From Opitutia bacterium UBA7350 (GTDB lineage: Bacteria; Verrucomicrobiota; Verrucomicrobiia; Opitutales; Coraliomargaritaceae), in assembly GCA_002470925.1 (NCBI GenBank), contig DKOX01000025.1, positions 1 through 9,305 on the forward strand: a DNA stretch of 9,305 bases, in the 5' to 3' direction. Shown piece by piece: positions 1 to 6,782 of this stretch. Both the position numbers and the translations under genes were made by a program. The first letter of the stretch is position 1. The number at the start of each line of letters is the position of its first letter. A model generated the notes under the pieces. It was not told where the DNA came from, ran no database searches, and was given only the letters and a program-made list of their open reading frames with translations.

Positions 1-742
1 AAGCGAGGCCGAAGTAATGGTCCTCCCCGAAGAAGCGGGTCGCACCGAGGGAGTAATAACGGGACTCCTGGAAACTATTATCCAATTTGGGCTCCTCGAA
101 CTTAGGGACGCGATAGTTATCGTTCTTGCGTTCCAACGCGGTGGCTCGCAGCACCCAGTCTTGGTTGCCGGTGCTGAAGTGCCCCGCGCTTGTTTTCCCG
201 TTTGAGACGGAGTCATAACGGGTCTCGACCGCACCCCCAAAGCCTGAAGCCGGGGCGCGTTCCCGGGGGAGGGATTTATCGACCACGTTAATGGCACCCC
301 CGATCGCAGAACCGCCGTAGAGGAGGGTGCTGGGGCCACGCAGCACTTCAACCCGGTCGATCAGCAGCGGCTCGAGGGCCACGGCGTGGTCCGCACTGGT
401 TTCCGAAACGTCGAAGGCTTGAATGCCGGAATCGAGAATCCGTACCCGGGGGCCGTCGAAGCCGCGCAGGATCGGGCGACTTGCGCCTGCCGTGAAGGAG
501 GTGGCGGCAACCCCGGGCATGCCATCGAGCAAGGCACCGAGATTACTCGCATTTTTTTCTTTCAGCGCCTCGGCGTTCAATACTTCCACGGGGGCGGCAA
601 AATCCTGAATGGCACGCAGGCCGGGGCCCGCGGAAACGATGTAATCCTCAAGGAGGTAAATGTCCTCTTTGGGTTCAGCGTGTATAAAAAGTGTAGTGAG
701 CAAACTGCCTGCAAGGGCAGTGCCCAGAAAATAATAATTCAT
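1..742 (-). CDS. TonB-dependent receptor, N-terminal part, ZnuD-like (partial)
   Basis: This is the first 247 codons of an outer-membrane TonB-dependent receptor; the gene continues past the left edge, so most of the barrel is missing. Seen: a hydrophobic N-terminus (residues 5-20) ending in a plausible signal-peptidase site (IHA before EPKED), then a TonB-box-like stretch (LEDYIVSA, 31-38). A plug domain covers about residues 42-155, with GMPGVAATSF, RPILRGFDGPRVRILDSG, SADHAVALEPLLIDRVEVLR and the signature LLYGGSAIGGAINVVD (140-155). The SxDHAV...LLxxRVEVLRGPSTLLYG pattern is how ZnuD-type zinc/heme receptors look, so a metal substrate is likely but not proven. The start has no clear Shine-Dalgarno. 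It lies 58 nt downstream of the Cys/His-rich protein gene on the same strand and is probably co-transcribed with it. The receptor call is secure; the substrate is inference. Confidence 0.93.
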   Translation of the reverse strand, partial: MNYYFLGTALAGSLLTTLFIHAEPKEDIYLLEDYIVSAGPGLRAIQDFAAPVEVLNAEALKEKNASNLGALLDGMPGVAATSFTAGASRPILRGFDGPRVRILDSGIQAFDVSETSADHAVALEPLLIDRVEVLRGPSTLLYGGSAIGGAINVVDKSLPRERAPASGFGGAVETRYDSVSNGKTSAGHFSTGNQDWVLRATALERKNDNYRVPKFEEPKLDNSFQESRYYSLGATRFFGEDHYFGLA

Positions 743-800
743 ATCTGTGACGGTTAAAAGTTGTTTGCGAAAAGGGGGCCACCTGCGTGGCCTGCTTGAT

Positions 801-1172
801 TTATGCGAACAACACCGTCGGGGGAGCCCGGCTGCGCTGGCTCAATGGGGCGCGGGCAATTTTGAAAGCGAGCTCCGGAATTTCAGGAGACTTGCGGAAA
901 AAAACGGCTCGCGAGGGCAAGACCGCCGCGACACCGAGGACCAGCCCATCACTGTATAGAACAACGGCACAGCCTGCCCCGGATGGAGCGCGTTCTTGGG
1001 GTTCCTCGCCGTGCGAGGATCCGCAGTTGTGATGCGGGCATCCCTCTCCCGCATGCAGGGCTTGGTGTATCTCGGGATTGACCGAGGCAAGTCCCAATAC
1101 AAAGACCATACTTGTCTGCAAAACAGCGAGCAGGCAGTAGCAAGTGGTCTTAAACTTTTTGGAGGGGGACAT
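801..1172 (-). CDS. Small exported Cys/His-rich protein upstream of TonB receptor
   Basis: A 123-residue protein of unknown function. Residues 5-31 form a positively charged start plus hydrophobic segment, so it is probably a signal peptide or membrane anchor. The next segment carries a cluster of possible metal ligands: H36, H40, C45, H47, H48, C50, H54 and C68. C68 opens the stretch CAVVLYSDG, and the C-terminus reads RSRAPPTVLFA. Small proteins of this shape (N-terminal hydrophobic helix, His/Cys patch, a CAVxLxxxG core, an RAPP-like end) commonly precede TonB receptors in Opitutae; this is from memory and no family search was run. I chose ATG at 1172. An in-frame TTG at 1202 would extend it by 10 codons, but it lies upstream of the best -10 box (1193-1198). 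No Shine-Dalgarno is visible. The likely role is periplasmic metal binding or sensing with the receptor, by inference from residues and position. Confidence 0.7.
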   Translation of the reverse strand: MSPSKKFKTTCYCLLAVLQTSMVFVLGLASVNPEIHQALHAGEGCPHHNCGSSHGEEPQERAPSGAGCAVVLYSDGLVLGVAAVLPSRAVFFRKSPEIPELAFKIARAPLSQRSRAPPTVLFA

Positions 1173-1192
1173 CGGGCGTAAAAAAAGACGAC

Positions 1193-1220
1193 AGTATACC
1201 AAAAGCTGTCAAGTAGGCAA
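1193..1220 (-). promoter_or_regulatory. Candidate sigma70-type promoter for the Cys/His protein-receptor pair
   Basis: Read on the minus strand, TTGCCT (1220-1215) is followed after 16 nt by TATACT (1198-1193), 5 of 6 matches to the -10 consensus. The predicted transcript start is near 1186, leaving only about 14 nt of leader before the ATG at 1172. A perfect TTGACA also occurs (1212-1207) but sits only 8 nt from the -10, too close to act as its -35. Assigned by eye only. Confidence 0.4.
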
Positions 1221-1225
1221 TTGCC
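1216..1225. repeat. Perfect 10-bp palindrome GGCAATTGCC, candidate operator
   Basis: GGCAATTGCC is a perfect palindrome in the divergent gap between the receptor pair and rmuC. It overlaps the candidate -35 of the minus-strand promoter. A second, looser inverted repeat, GACAG(1190-1194)...CTGTC(1206-1210), brackets the -10. This placement suits a repressor site, for example a metalloregulator, but it does not match a Fur or Zur consensus that I recognise. Function is inference. Confidence 0.3.
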
Positions 1226-1255
1226 ATGCGGGAAAAAGACGCCAACAGTTCTTAA

Positions 1256-2542
1256 ATGGAAATTCTAATGGCATTGGTGGCAGGCGTTTTTGCCGGTGGG
1301 GGTCTGGTTTATTTCGTGATGCGCAGCGCTACGAGTGGAAGCGGGGGCGAGCAGATGGTATTACAGCGCGAACTGGCGGAGGCGCGCGAGGCCCTTGCCC
1401 GCATCGAAGCCCGCCGCGAGGCGGAGAACAAGGCCGCGGAGGAAAAGCTCGCCCTCTTGGAGGCCACCCGCGAGAAACTCATGGAGAGTTTTCAAGCGCT
1501 TTCGTCCGAGGCCCTGAATAAAAACAACCGCTCTTTTCTGGAACTCGCCAAGGCGTCGCTTGAAAAATATCAGGAGGGCGCGAGGGGCGACCTCGAGAAA
1601 CGTCAGCAAGCCATCCAGAAGACGGTCGAGCCCGTTGGTAAAGCGCTCGAGAAGTTTGAGGAGCGGGTCAATAATCTTGAAGAGCGCCGCACCCAGACCG
1701 ATGCCGGGCTCAAGGAACAACTGGAACTGCTTGCCCAGTCCCAGCATCGCCTCAGCCAAACCACCACCGGCCTCATGAATGCCCTCCGCAAGCCCGAGGG
1801 CCGCGGGCGCTGGGGCGAGCTCCAACTGCGCCGCACCGTCGAATTGGCAGGCATGATCAATTACTGCGATTTTGAGGAGCAAACCAGTGTTGAAAATGAT
1901 GTGGGGGAACGTCTCCGCCCCGACATGCTGATTCGCCTGCCGAATGAACGACAGGTGGTGGTGGATTCAAAAGTGCCACTGGCAGCCTACCTGGAGGCAT
2001 TGGAAGAAGGCGATGCCGCCGCGAAATCCGCCCAATTGGAACGTCATGCCCGCCACATCCGTGAACATATCAAAGGCCTCTCGCAGAAAAAGTATTGGAA
2101 CCAGTTTGAAAACACTCCGGAGTTCGTGGTCCTGTTTGTTCCCAACGAGGCGGTCTTCAGCGCGGCGCTGGAGGTCGATCCCCAGCTGATTGAGTTGGGC
2201 GTGGAGAACCGCGTCATTCTCGCCACGCCCACGACCCTGATCGCGCTCCTCAAGGCGATCGCCTACGGCTGGCAACAGGACGCGGTCGCGCGTGAGGCGC
2301 GGGAAATCAGCGCGCTTGGCAAGGAGCTCTATGAGCGCATTGGCGTGGTGGTGGGGCACTTCTCAAGCGTCGGCAAAAGCCTCGGGCAGGCCGTCAATCA
2401 TTACAACAAGGCCATCAGTTCTGCCGAGAGCCGCCTCCTCGTCACCGCACGCAAATTCGAGGCACTCGAAAGTGTCAGCGCCGAGGCACTCCCGGAGACA
2501 AAAAGCATCGAGACGATCCCGACCCTGCCGAGAGAGGAATAG
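1256..2542 (+). CDS. rmuC: DNA recombination protein RmuC
   Basis: A 428-residue RmuC-family protein. The family has a PD-(D/E)xK nuclease-like core and limits recombination between inverted repeats in E. coli; its biochemical activity is still poorly defined. Seen: an N-terminal membrane segment (about residues 4-21), a long Glu/Ala/Arg/Lys-rich coiled coil (about 32-170), then the conserved core: GRGRWGELQLRR (182-193), RPDMLIRLP (221-229), VVVDSKVPLAAY (234-245), EFVVLFVPNEAVFSAAL (289-305), ATPTTLIALLKAIAYGWQQ (323-341). The tail after residue 405 is low-complexity. Length is typical. The first ATG has no Shine-Dalgarno; the ATG at 1268 (MALVAGVFAG) has TGGA 7 nt upstream and may be the true start, which would still keep the membrane helix. 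It is divergent from the metal-uptake pair, and no terminator hairpin is evident after its stop. Confidence 0.96.
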   Translation: MEILMALVAGVFAGGGLVYFVMRSATSGSGGEQMVLQRELAEAREALARIEARREAENKAAEEKLALLEATREKLMESFQALSSEALNKNNRSFLELAKASLEKYQEGARGDLEKRQQAIQKTVEPVGKALEKFEERVNNLEERRTQTDAGLKEQLELLAQSQHRLSQTTTGLMNALRKPEGRGRWGELQLRRTVELAGMINYCDFEEQTSVENDVGERLRPDMLIRLPNERQVVVDSKVPLAAYLEALEEGDAAAKSAQLERHARHIREHIKGLSQKKYWNQFENTPEFVVLFVPNEAVFSAALEVDPQLIELGVENRVILATPTTLIALLKAIAYGWQQDAVAREAREISALGKELYERIGVVVGHFSSVGKSLGQAVNHYNKAISSAESRLLVTARKFEALESVSAEALPETKSIETIPTLPREE

Positions 2543-2578
2543 CTTTCTTAAAATACAAGTATCTCGTGCAAATAAAAT

Positions 2579-2608
2579 TTGACATTATAAATAAACGATT
2601 CATAGAAA
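2579..2608 (+). promoter_or_regulatory. Candidate promoter of the lipoprotein gene in an AT-rich leader
   Basis: A perfect TTGACA (2579-2584) is followed after 18 nt by TAGAAA (2603-2608), a 4-of-6 match to the -10. The surrounding stretch 2550-2640 is strikingly AT-rich and contains TATAAAT three times (2586-2592, 2613-2619, 2622-2628); the last two are a direct repeat separated by TC. A -10 at 2613-2618 is an alternative and would give a near-leaderless transcript. The lipoprotein gene ends in its own terminator, so a private promoter makes sense. Confidence 0.4.
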
Positions 2609-2628
2609 TATTTATAAATTCTATAAAT

Positions 2629-3132
2629 ATGAAAATAAAGATGATACAATATATACAAAAAACATTGGCAGTAGTGTTGGCTTTAAGCCTGACTGGCTGT
2701 GCGAGCATAGTTAGTAAATCAGAGTATGCAGTTGCTCTTCAAAGCTCACCATCGGGGGCACAAATCACAATTATTGATGAGCGTGGCTCCATTGTGCACG
2801 AGGGAACAACCCCCACAATGGTTACCTTGAAGGCGAGCACGGGTTTTTTCAACGGGGCTGACTTTACCGTGCATGCCAAACTCCCGAACGGTGAATCGAC
2901 CTCTACCACTATTAGAAGCGAAATTGACGGTTGGTATTTCGCCAACTTGCTTTTTGGTGGTATAATTGGACTTCTAATCATCGATCCAGCGACCGGCGCG
3001 ATGTATAAGTTGCCGGAAAGTGCGGTCCTGAGCTTCAGCGAGTCTGCAAATATTGGTAAAGGTCTTCATATCTTAAGTGTAGAAGCACTGGATTCAGAAC
3101 AGAAAAAACAACTTATTCCTGTTAAGGGCTAA
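2629..3132 (+). CDS. Predicted lipoprotein, conserved family of unknown function
   Basis: A 167-residue lipoprotein. Residues 11-24 are a lipoprotein signal peptide ending in the lipobox LTGC, with lipidated Cys24. Next comes a PEGA-like beta-rich segment (about 34-95; VALQSSPSGAQITIIDERG, then EGTTPTMVTLKAS, then GADFTVHAKLPNG). A hydrophobic glycine-containing stretch, FANLLFGGIIGLLIID (104-119), follows, preceded by DGWY and trailed by DPATGAMYKLPE (119-130). The SSPSGA / TPTxVTL / DGWY...NxxFGGxIGxLIxDPxTGAMY layout is one I recognise from scattered bacterial lipoproteins with no assigned role. Starts at 2629 or 2641 (MIQYIQK) both fit; an upstream GTG at 2566 would bury the signal peptide and is unlikely. 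Base composition and codon use are more AT-rich than the neighbours, suggesting recent acquisition. It has its own candidate promoter and terminator. Envelope location is solid; function is unknown. Confidence 0.85.
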   Translation: MKIKMIQYIQKTLAVVLALSLTGCASIVSKSEYAVALQSSPSGAQITIIDERGSIVHEGTTPTMVTLKASTGFFNGADFTVHAKLPNGESTSTTIRSEIDGWYFANLLFGGIIGLLIIDPATGAMYKLPESAVLSFSESANIGKGLHILSVEALDSEQKKQLIPVKG

Positions 3133-3145
3133 GTATAGAATTTAC

Positions 3146-3182
3146 AAGCCTGCGCATAAGTCATTCATGCGCAGGCTTTTTT
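3146..3182 (+). terminator. Rho-independent terminator after the lipoprotein gene
   Basis: A perfect 12-bp stem (AAGCCTGCGCAT, 3146-3157, paired with ATGCGCAGGCTT, 3167-3178) closes a 9-nt loop and runs into six T residues (3177-3182). It lies 13 nt past the lipoprotein stop codon. Its strength and position separate the lipoprotein gene from the smr-secA-lnt genes downstream. Confidence 0.92.
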
Positions 3183-3211
3183 GTAGGCGTATTCCCGAAA
3201 CGCCCCAAATG

Positions 3212-3225
3212 CCTTGATGTCAAGG
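3212..3225. repeat. Short inverted repeat CCTTGA-TG-TCAAGG upstream of the Smr gene
   Basis: Two perfect 6-bp arms (3212-3217 and 3220-3225) around 2 nt form a near-palindrome about 84 nt upstream of the Smr start. This is operator-like size and position, but with no recognised consensus and no clear promoter beside it. The remaining leader (3235-3308) is pyrimidine-rich, with several T-runs, and shows nothing else I can name. Confidence 0.22.
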
Positions 3226-3308
3226 TATTTGATGGAGGGCGCGTTCTATCGGTTAAATTTCCTCCTGATTTTCTGGCTATTTCTGGCTTTGTTGTTTATG
3301 TCTTTTTT

Positions 3309-3590
3309 ATGCAAACAGAGCCGGATCCAGTGGAATTCCCGATCAATGGGGAGTTGGACTTACACACCTTTCGGCCCCAGGAGGTGGGGGAATTAGTGCC
3401 GGACTATTTGGAGCTTTGTCATGAAAAGGGATTGCGGCGGGTACGCATTATTCACGGCAAAGGCATCGGGACGCTGCGGGAAACGGTGCATGCGATCTTG
3501 AAACGGGAACCTCGGGTGGCGCGTTTTGAATTAGCGGGTTCGGGAGAAGGGGGTTGGGGTGCGACCATTGCCTGGTTGAAGGAGGACTGA
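3309..3590 (+). CDS. Small stand-alone Smr-domain protein
   Basis: A 93-residue protein that is almost entirely one Smr domain, the module also found at the C-terminus of MutS2 and in SmrA/SmrB. Seen: the N-terminal LDLHTFRPQEV (LDLH at 16-19), the central RVRIIHGKGIGTLR (HGKG at 49-52) and the closing GGWGATIAWL (81-90). Smr domains act as DNA- or RNA-cleaving nucleases; SmrB of E. coli cuts mRNA at collided ribosomes. Which substrate applies to single-domain versions like this one cannot be told from sequence. The ATG at 3309 is the only start codon in frame after the terminator, although the frame stays open upstream of it. The preceding 20 nt are T-rich with no Shine-Dalgarno. It lies 146 nt before secA on the same strand with no good terminator between, so it may lead that operon. 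Confidence 0.92.
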   Translation: MQTEPDPVEFPINGELDLHTFRPQEVGELVPDYLELCHEKGLRRVRIIHGKGIGTLRETVHAILKREPRVARFELAGSGEGGWGATIAWLKED

Positions 3591-3736
3591 GTCACCTGAA
3601 TAACATCTGCGGGGGCGGAAACGCGCTTGCCAGCATCCGGTGTCCCTGCCATCCTTTGCGTTTTTTCAACTGGGTTGATTTTCCTAAGCGATCCTTGTGG
3701 AAATCCAGACCCGCCGCTTAAAACGGCACTGTTCCA

Positions 3737-6700
3737 ATGATCACCACCATCCTAAAGAAATTTTCCGGCAATCACTACAAGAAGTATTTCAAGAAGTGTC
3801 AGCCCATCATTGCGCAGATCAATGCGCACGAAACCGCGTATCAATCCCTGAGCGACGCGGACTTGCGCGCCAAGACGGCGGAGTTCATGGGGCGTTTTGA
3901 GGCGGGGGAGAGCTTGGATGATCTTTTACCGGAGGCGTTTGCGGCGGTAAAGAATGCCGCCCGCCGCATGTGTGGTCAAAGTTACGAGGTTTGCGACCAC
4001 GAATTGCCCTGGAATATGGTGCATTATGATGTGCAGTTACTCGGCGGGATCGCACTGCATGAAAAGCGCATTGCGGAAATGGCAACGGGCGAGGGCAAAA
4101 CCCTTGTTTCGACCTGCCCGCTTTATTTGAACGCCCTGAGCGGGCGCAACAGCCAACTCGTCACCGTTAATGATTACCTTGCGCGCCGTGACTCGGAGTG
4201 GATGGGGCACCTTTTTAAATTTCTCGGGCTTACGGTTGGCTGCATCCAGAACAGCATGGACCCCGCCACCCGCCGCGAAATGTATAGCCGCAATATCACC
4301 TACGGCACTGCTTCAGAATTCGGCTTTGATTACCTCCGCGACAATGGCATGGCTTCGCGCAAGGAGGATCAGGTTCAGCGCGACCATTTCTTTTGTATCA
4401 TCGACGAGGTTGATTCCATTCTGGTGGACGAGGCCCGCACCCCGCTGATCATTTCGGGGCCGATGCAGGACGACAATCCGTTGCCCTTTAACGAGCACCG
4501 CCCGGTGGTGCAAAAGCTGGTTTCCAAACAGCAGAGCTACTGCAATAAGCTCGCGACCGATGCGAAGATTCGGCTCGAGGATGAGGGGATTGATGCCGAC
4601 AAACAGGAGGAGGCGATCTCGGATCTGTATCAGGTCAAGTTGGGTATGCCAAAGAACAAGCAGTTGCTCCGCTTGATGGAAGTGCCGGCGGTGCGCCGCT
4701 TGCTCGACAAATTCGACCTCGAAATGAACAGCGACTTTAACAAGGAGCAGCGCTACGCCCTCAAGGAGTCGCTCTTTTACGTCATCGACGAAAAGCAGCA
4801 ACAGGCGGACCTTACCGAAAAAGGCCGAAGCTTGATCAATCCCACCGATCCGGATGCGTTTATGCTGCCGGATCTGCCTTCGCAGTTCATCGAGATCGAC
4901 AAGCAGGCGGAACTCGACCAGCAGGGTAAACAAGCTGCCAAACAAGCCGCTGAGCAAACCTTCCAGCAGACCAGCGAGCGCATTCACTGCATCAGTCAGC
5001 TCCTGCGTGCTTACAGCCTTTACGAGCGCGACAAGGAATACGTCGTGCAAAACGGCAAGGTCAACATCGTGGACCAGAACACCGGGCGCGTCATGCCGGG
5101 CCGCCGTTGGTCGGACGGCTTGCACCAAGCGGTGGAGGCAAAAGAAAATTGCACGATTGAAAAAGAGACGAAGACCTACGCCTCCGTCACGATCCAGAAT
5201 TACTTCCGCATGTATGAAAAGATTGCGGGCATGACTGGTACCGCCGAGACCGAGGCCGCCGAGTTCAATGAAATCTATGGCCTCTCGGTGATGATCATTC
5301 CCACGAACCGGCCTTGCATCCGCACCGACCGAAATGACGTTGTTTACAAGACCCGCCGCGAGAAATACGCCGCGGTGGTTCGGGAAATTGAGGAAGCCAA
5401 CCAGTCCGGCCAACCCGTCCTCGTTGGCACTGCCTCGGTGGAGGCCTCCGAGGTGCTCAGCCGGATGCTCAAGCGCGCCAACATTGTCCACAGTGTTCTC
5501 AATGCGAAATTCCACGCGCAGGAGGCCGACATTGTGGCACGCGCCGGTCAAAAGGGCGCCGTCACCATCGCCACCAATATGGCCGGACGCGGGACCGATA
5601 TCAAACTCGGTGAAGGGGTGCACGCGCTCGGTGGGCTGTATGTCATTGGCACGGAACGACACGAGTCCCGCCGTATCGACCGCCAGCTTCGCGGCCGTTG
5701 TGCGCGCCAGGGGGATCCCGGCACCTCCAAATTTTTCGTTTCCCTTGAGGACGACTTGATGCGACTCTTTGCGAGCGCAGGACCGATTTCCCGCATTCTG
5801 GAAAAATCCTTCAGTGAAGGTGAGGAGTTGGAGCACGCGGCCCTCAACTGGTCGATTGAGAACGCCCAGAAAAAAGTGGAGCAGCAGAATTTTTCGATTC
5901 GCAAACGCCTCCTCCAGTTTGACGACGTCCTGAATTTGCAGCGGGAGGTCATCTACGGCATTCGCAACGAGGCCATTCAGTCTGAAACTCCCCGCGACAT
6001 CATTAACGAGATGATCGAAGAAGAGGTCGAGCTTCGTCTGGAATCGCTGGAAGCGGAGAATAATGAAGAGGGAATGGAAACCTTCTTGGGTTGGCTGAAT
6101 GCATATTTCCCGCTCGCGCTGAAGCCTGAAGATCTGGAATCATTGAAGGCCGAGGCCCGCCAAAGCCTCATTCTTGAACGCATTGCGGAGGCCTATGCGC
6201 AGCGGGAAGCGATTGAGGAAAAGGAGGCGCTTGTCGGGCTGGAGCGCTATGTCATTATTCGTTCCCTCGACCGCCGCTGGCAGGATCACCTCACCGAAAT
6301 GGAGGAACTGCGCCGCAGTGTGAACCTCCGGGGCTACGGTCAAAAGGATCCGCTCAACGAATACAAGAGCGAGGCGTATGTCTTCTTTGAGGAGCTGATG
6401 CAAAATGCCCGGTCTGAGATTTGTAATTCGATTTTCCGTTCTGCGACCAGCGCGGAGGCTTTCGAAAAAATGCTCTCCCGCATGGCGACTCCGGTGCAAC
6501 AGGCCGGGCCGGCGCAGGGACAACCCAGTGCGTTCGCGGCTGCGGCGGGCCAGCAGGCCGCCGTCCCCAATGCGGGTGCCGGTAAAGAAATAAGCCTGCC
6601 GAAAGTGGAACCGGTGCGCCGTGAACTTCCGAAGATCGGGCGCAATGAGACTGTTACGATCCGGAAGGGCGCGGAGGAGAAAGCCATGAAGTTTAAAAAG

Positions 6701-6748
6701 GCGGAGGCCTTGATTGCGAACGAAGGCTGGGAACTGGTAAGCAAGTAG
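3737..6748 (+). CDS. secA: Preprotein translocase ATPase SecA
   Basis: The 1003-residue motor that pushes unfolded preproteins through SecYEG using ATP. Seen: Walker A MATGEGKT (115-122), Walker B DEVD (223-226), [12 protein letters not shown] (231-242), the substrate-binding region running into [20 protein letters not shown] (450-469), [16 protein letters not shown] (495-510), NBD2 motifs VLVGTASVE (561-569), [13 protein letters not shown] (613-625) and [13 protein letters not shown] (650-662), then the helical scaffold ([10 protein letters not shown], 843-852) and [14 protein letters not shown] (864-877). It is about 100 residues longer than E. coli SecA. About 95 extra residues lie between DEAR and GRRW, as in Bacteroidetes and PVC homologues, whereas the variable loop after TDIKLG is much shorter. 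The C-terminal zinc-finger tail is absent: KIGRN (966-970) continues into a Lys/Glu-rich end. No Shine-Dalgarno precedes the ATG. It is probably co-transcribed with lnt, 34 nt downstream. Confidence 0.98.
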   Translation: MITTILKKFSGNHYKKYFKKCQPIIAQINAHETAYQSLSDADLRAKTAEFMGRFEAGESLDDLLPEAFAAVKNAARRMCGQSYEVCDHELPWNMVHYDVQLLGGIALHEKRIAEMATGEGKTLVSTCPLYLNALSGRNSQLVTVNDYLARRDSEWMGHLFKFLGLTVGCIQNSMDPATRREMYSRNITYGTASEFGFDYLRDNGMASRKEDQVQRDHFFCIIDEVDSILVDEARTPLIISGPMQDDNPLPFNEHRPVVQKLVSKQQSYCNKLATDAKIRLEDEGIDADKQEEAISDLYQVKLGMPKNKQLLRLMEVPAVRRLLDKFDLEMNSDFNKEQRYALKESLFYVIDEKQQQADLTEKGRSLINPTDPDAFMLPDLPSQFIEIDKQAELDQQGKQAAKQAAEQTFQQTSERIHCISQLLRAYSLYERDKEYVVQNGKVNIVDQNTGRVMPGRRWSDGLHQAVEAKENCTIEKETKTYASVTIQNYFRMYEKIAGMTGTAETEAAEFNEIYGLSVMIIPTNRPCIRTDRNDVVYKTRREKYAAVVREIEEANQSGQPVLVGTASVEASEVLSRMLKRANIVHSVLNAKFHAQEADIVARAGQKGAVTIATNMAGRGTDIKLGEGVHALGGLYVIGTERHESRRIDRQLRGRCARQGDPGTSKFFVSLEDDLMRLFASAGPISRILEKSFSEGEELEHAALNWSIENAQKKVEQQNFSIRKRLLQFDDVLNLQREVIYGIRNEAIQSETPRDIINEMIEEEVELRLESLEAENNEEGMETFLGWLNAYFPLALKPEDLESLKAEARQSLILERIAEAYAQREAIEEKEALVGLERYVIIRSLDRRWQDHLTEMEELRRSVNLRGYGQKDPLNEYKSEAYVFFEELMQNARSEICNSIFRSATSAEAFEKMLSRMATPVQQAGPAQGQPSAFAAAAGQQAAVPNAGAGKEISLPKVEPVRRELPKIGRNETVTIRKGAEEKAMKFKKAEALIANEGWELVSK

Positions 6749-6771
6749 CGTATCGGTTTTTCCACTACAAA

Positions 6772-6776
6772 AAGGA
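6772..6776 (+). promoter_or_regulatory. Shine-Dalgarno of lnt
   Basis: AAGGA lies 6 nt before the ATG at 6783 in the 34-nt secA-lnt gap. It is the only clear Shine-Dalgarno in the window and fixes the lnt start. Confidence 0.7.
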
Positions 6777-6782
6777 CAGGCC

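Noticed and set aside
386..959. Plus-strand frames opposite the TonB receptor and small exported protein
   Set aside because: The minus strand gives a clear TonB plug and a signal-bearing protein; these frames show no protein features.
1193..1212. TTGACA and TATACT on the minus strand as one promoter
   Set aside because: The spacer is only 8 nt, far below the 16-18 nt that sigma70-type promoters need. TTGCCT at 16 nt was preferred.
1361..1882. 173-codon minus-strand frame inside rmuC
   Set aside because: It is a shadow of the Glu/Ala/Arg-rich coiled coil and gives a repetitive Leu/Gly/Ala composition with no recognisable motif.
3232..3396. Possible small membrane peptide (MEGAFYRLNFLLIFWLFLAL...) overlapping the Smr start
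   Set aside because: Its hydrophobicity comes from the T-rich leader, it runs out of frame into the Smr coding region, and it has no Shine-Dalgarno. It is most likely chance.
3618..3666. Possible terminator between smr and secA (AAACGC ... GCGTTTTTT)
   Set aside because: The stem is only about 6 bp with a loop of more than 30 nt; the T-run alone is not enough. Nothing else in 3591-3736 stood out.
4313..5836. 507-codon open frame antisense to secA
   Set aside because: It lies wholly inside a clearly coding secA. Its composition (runs of Leu, Val, Arg, Gly, His) is what the reverse frame of codon-biased sequence gives, and it shows no domain or start signal.
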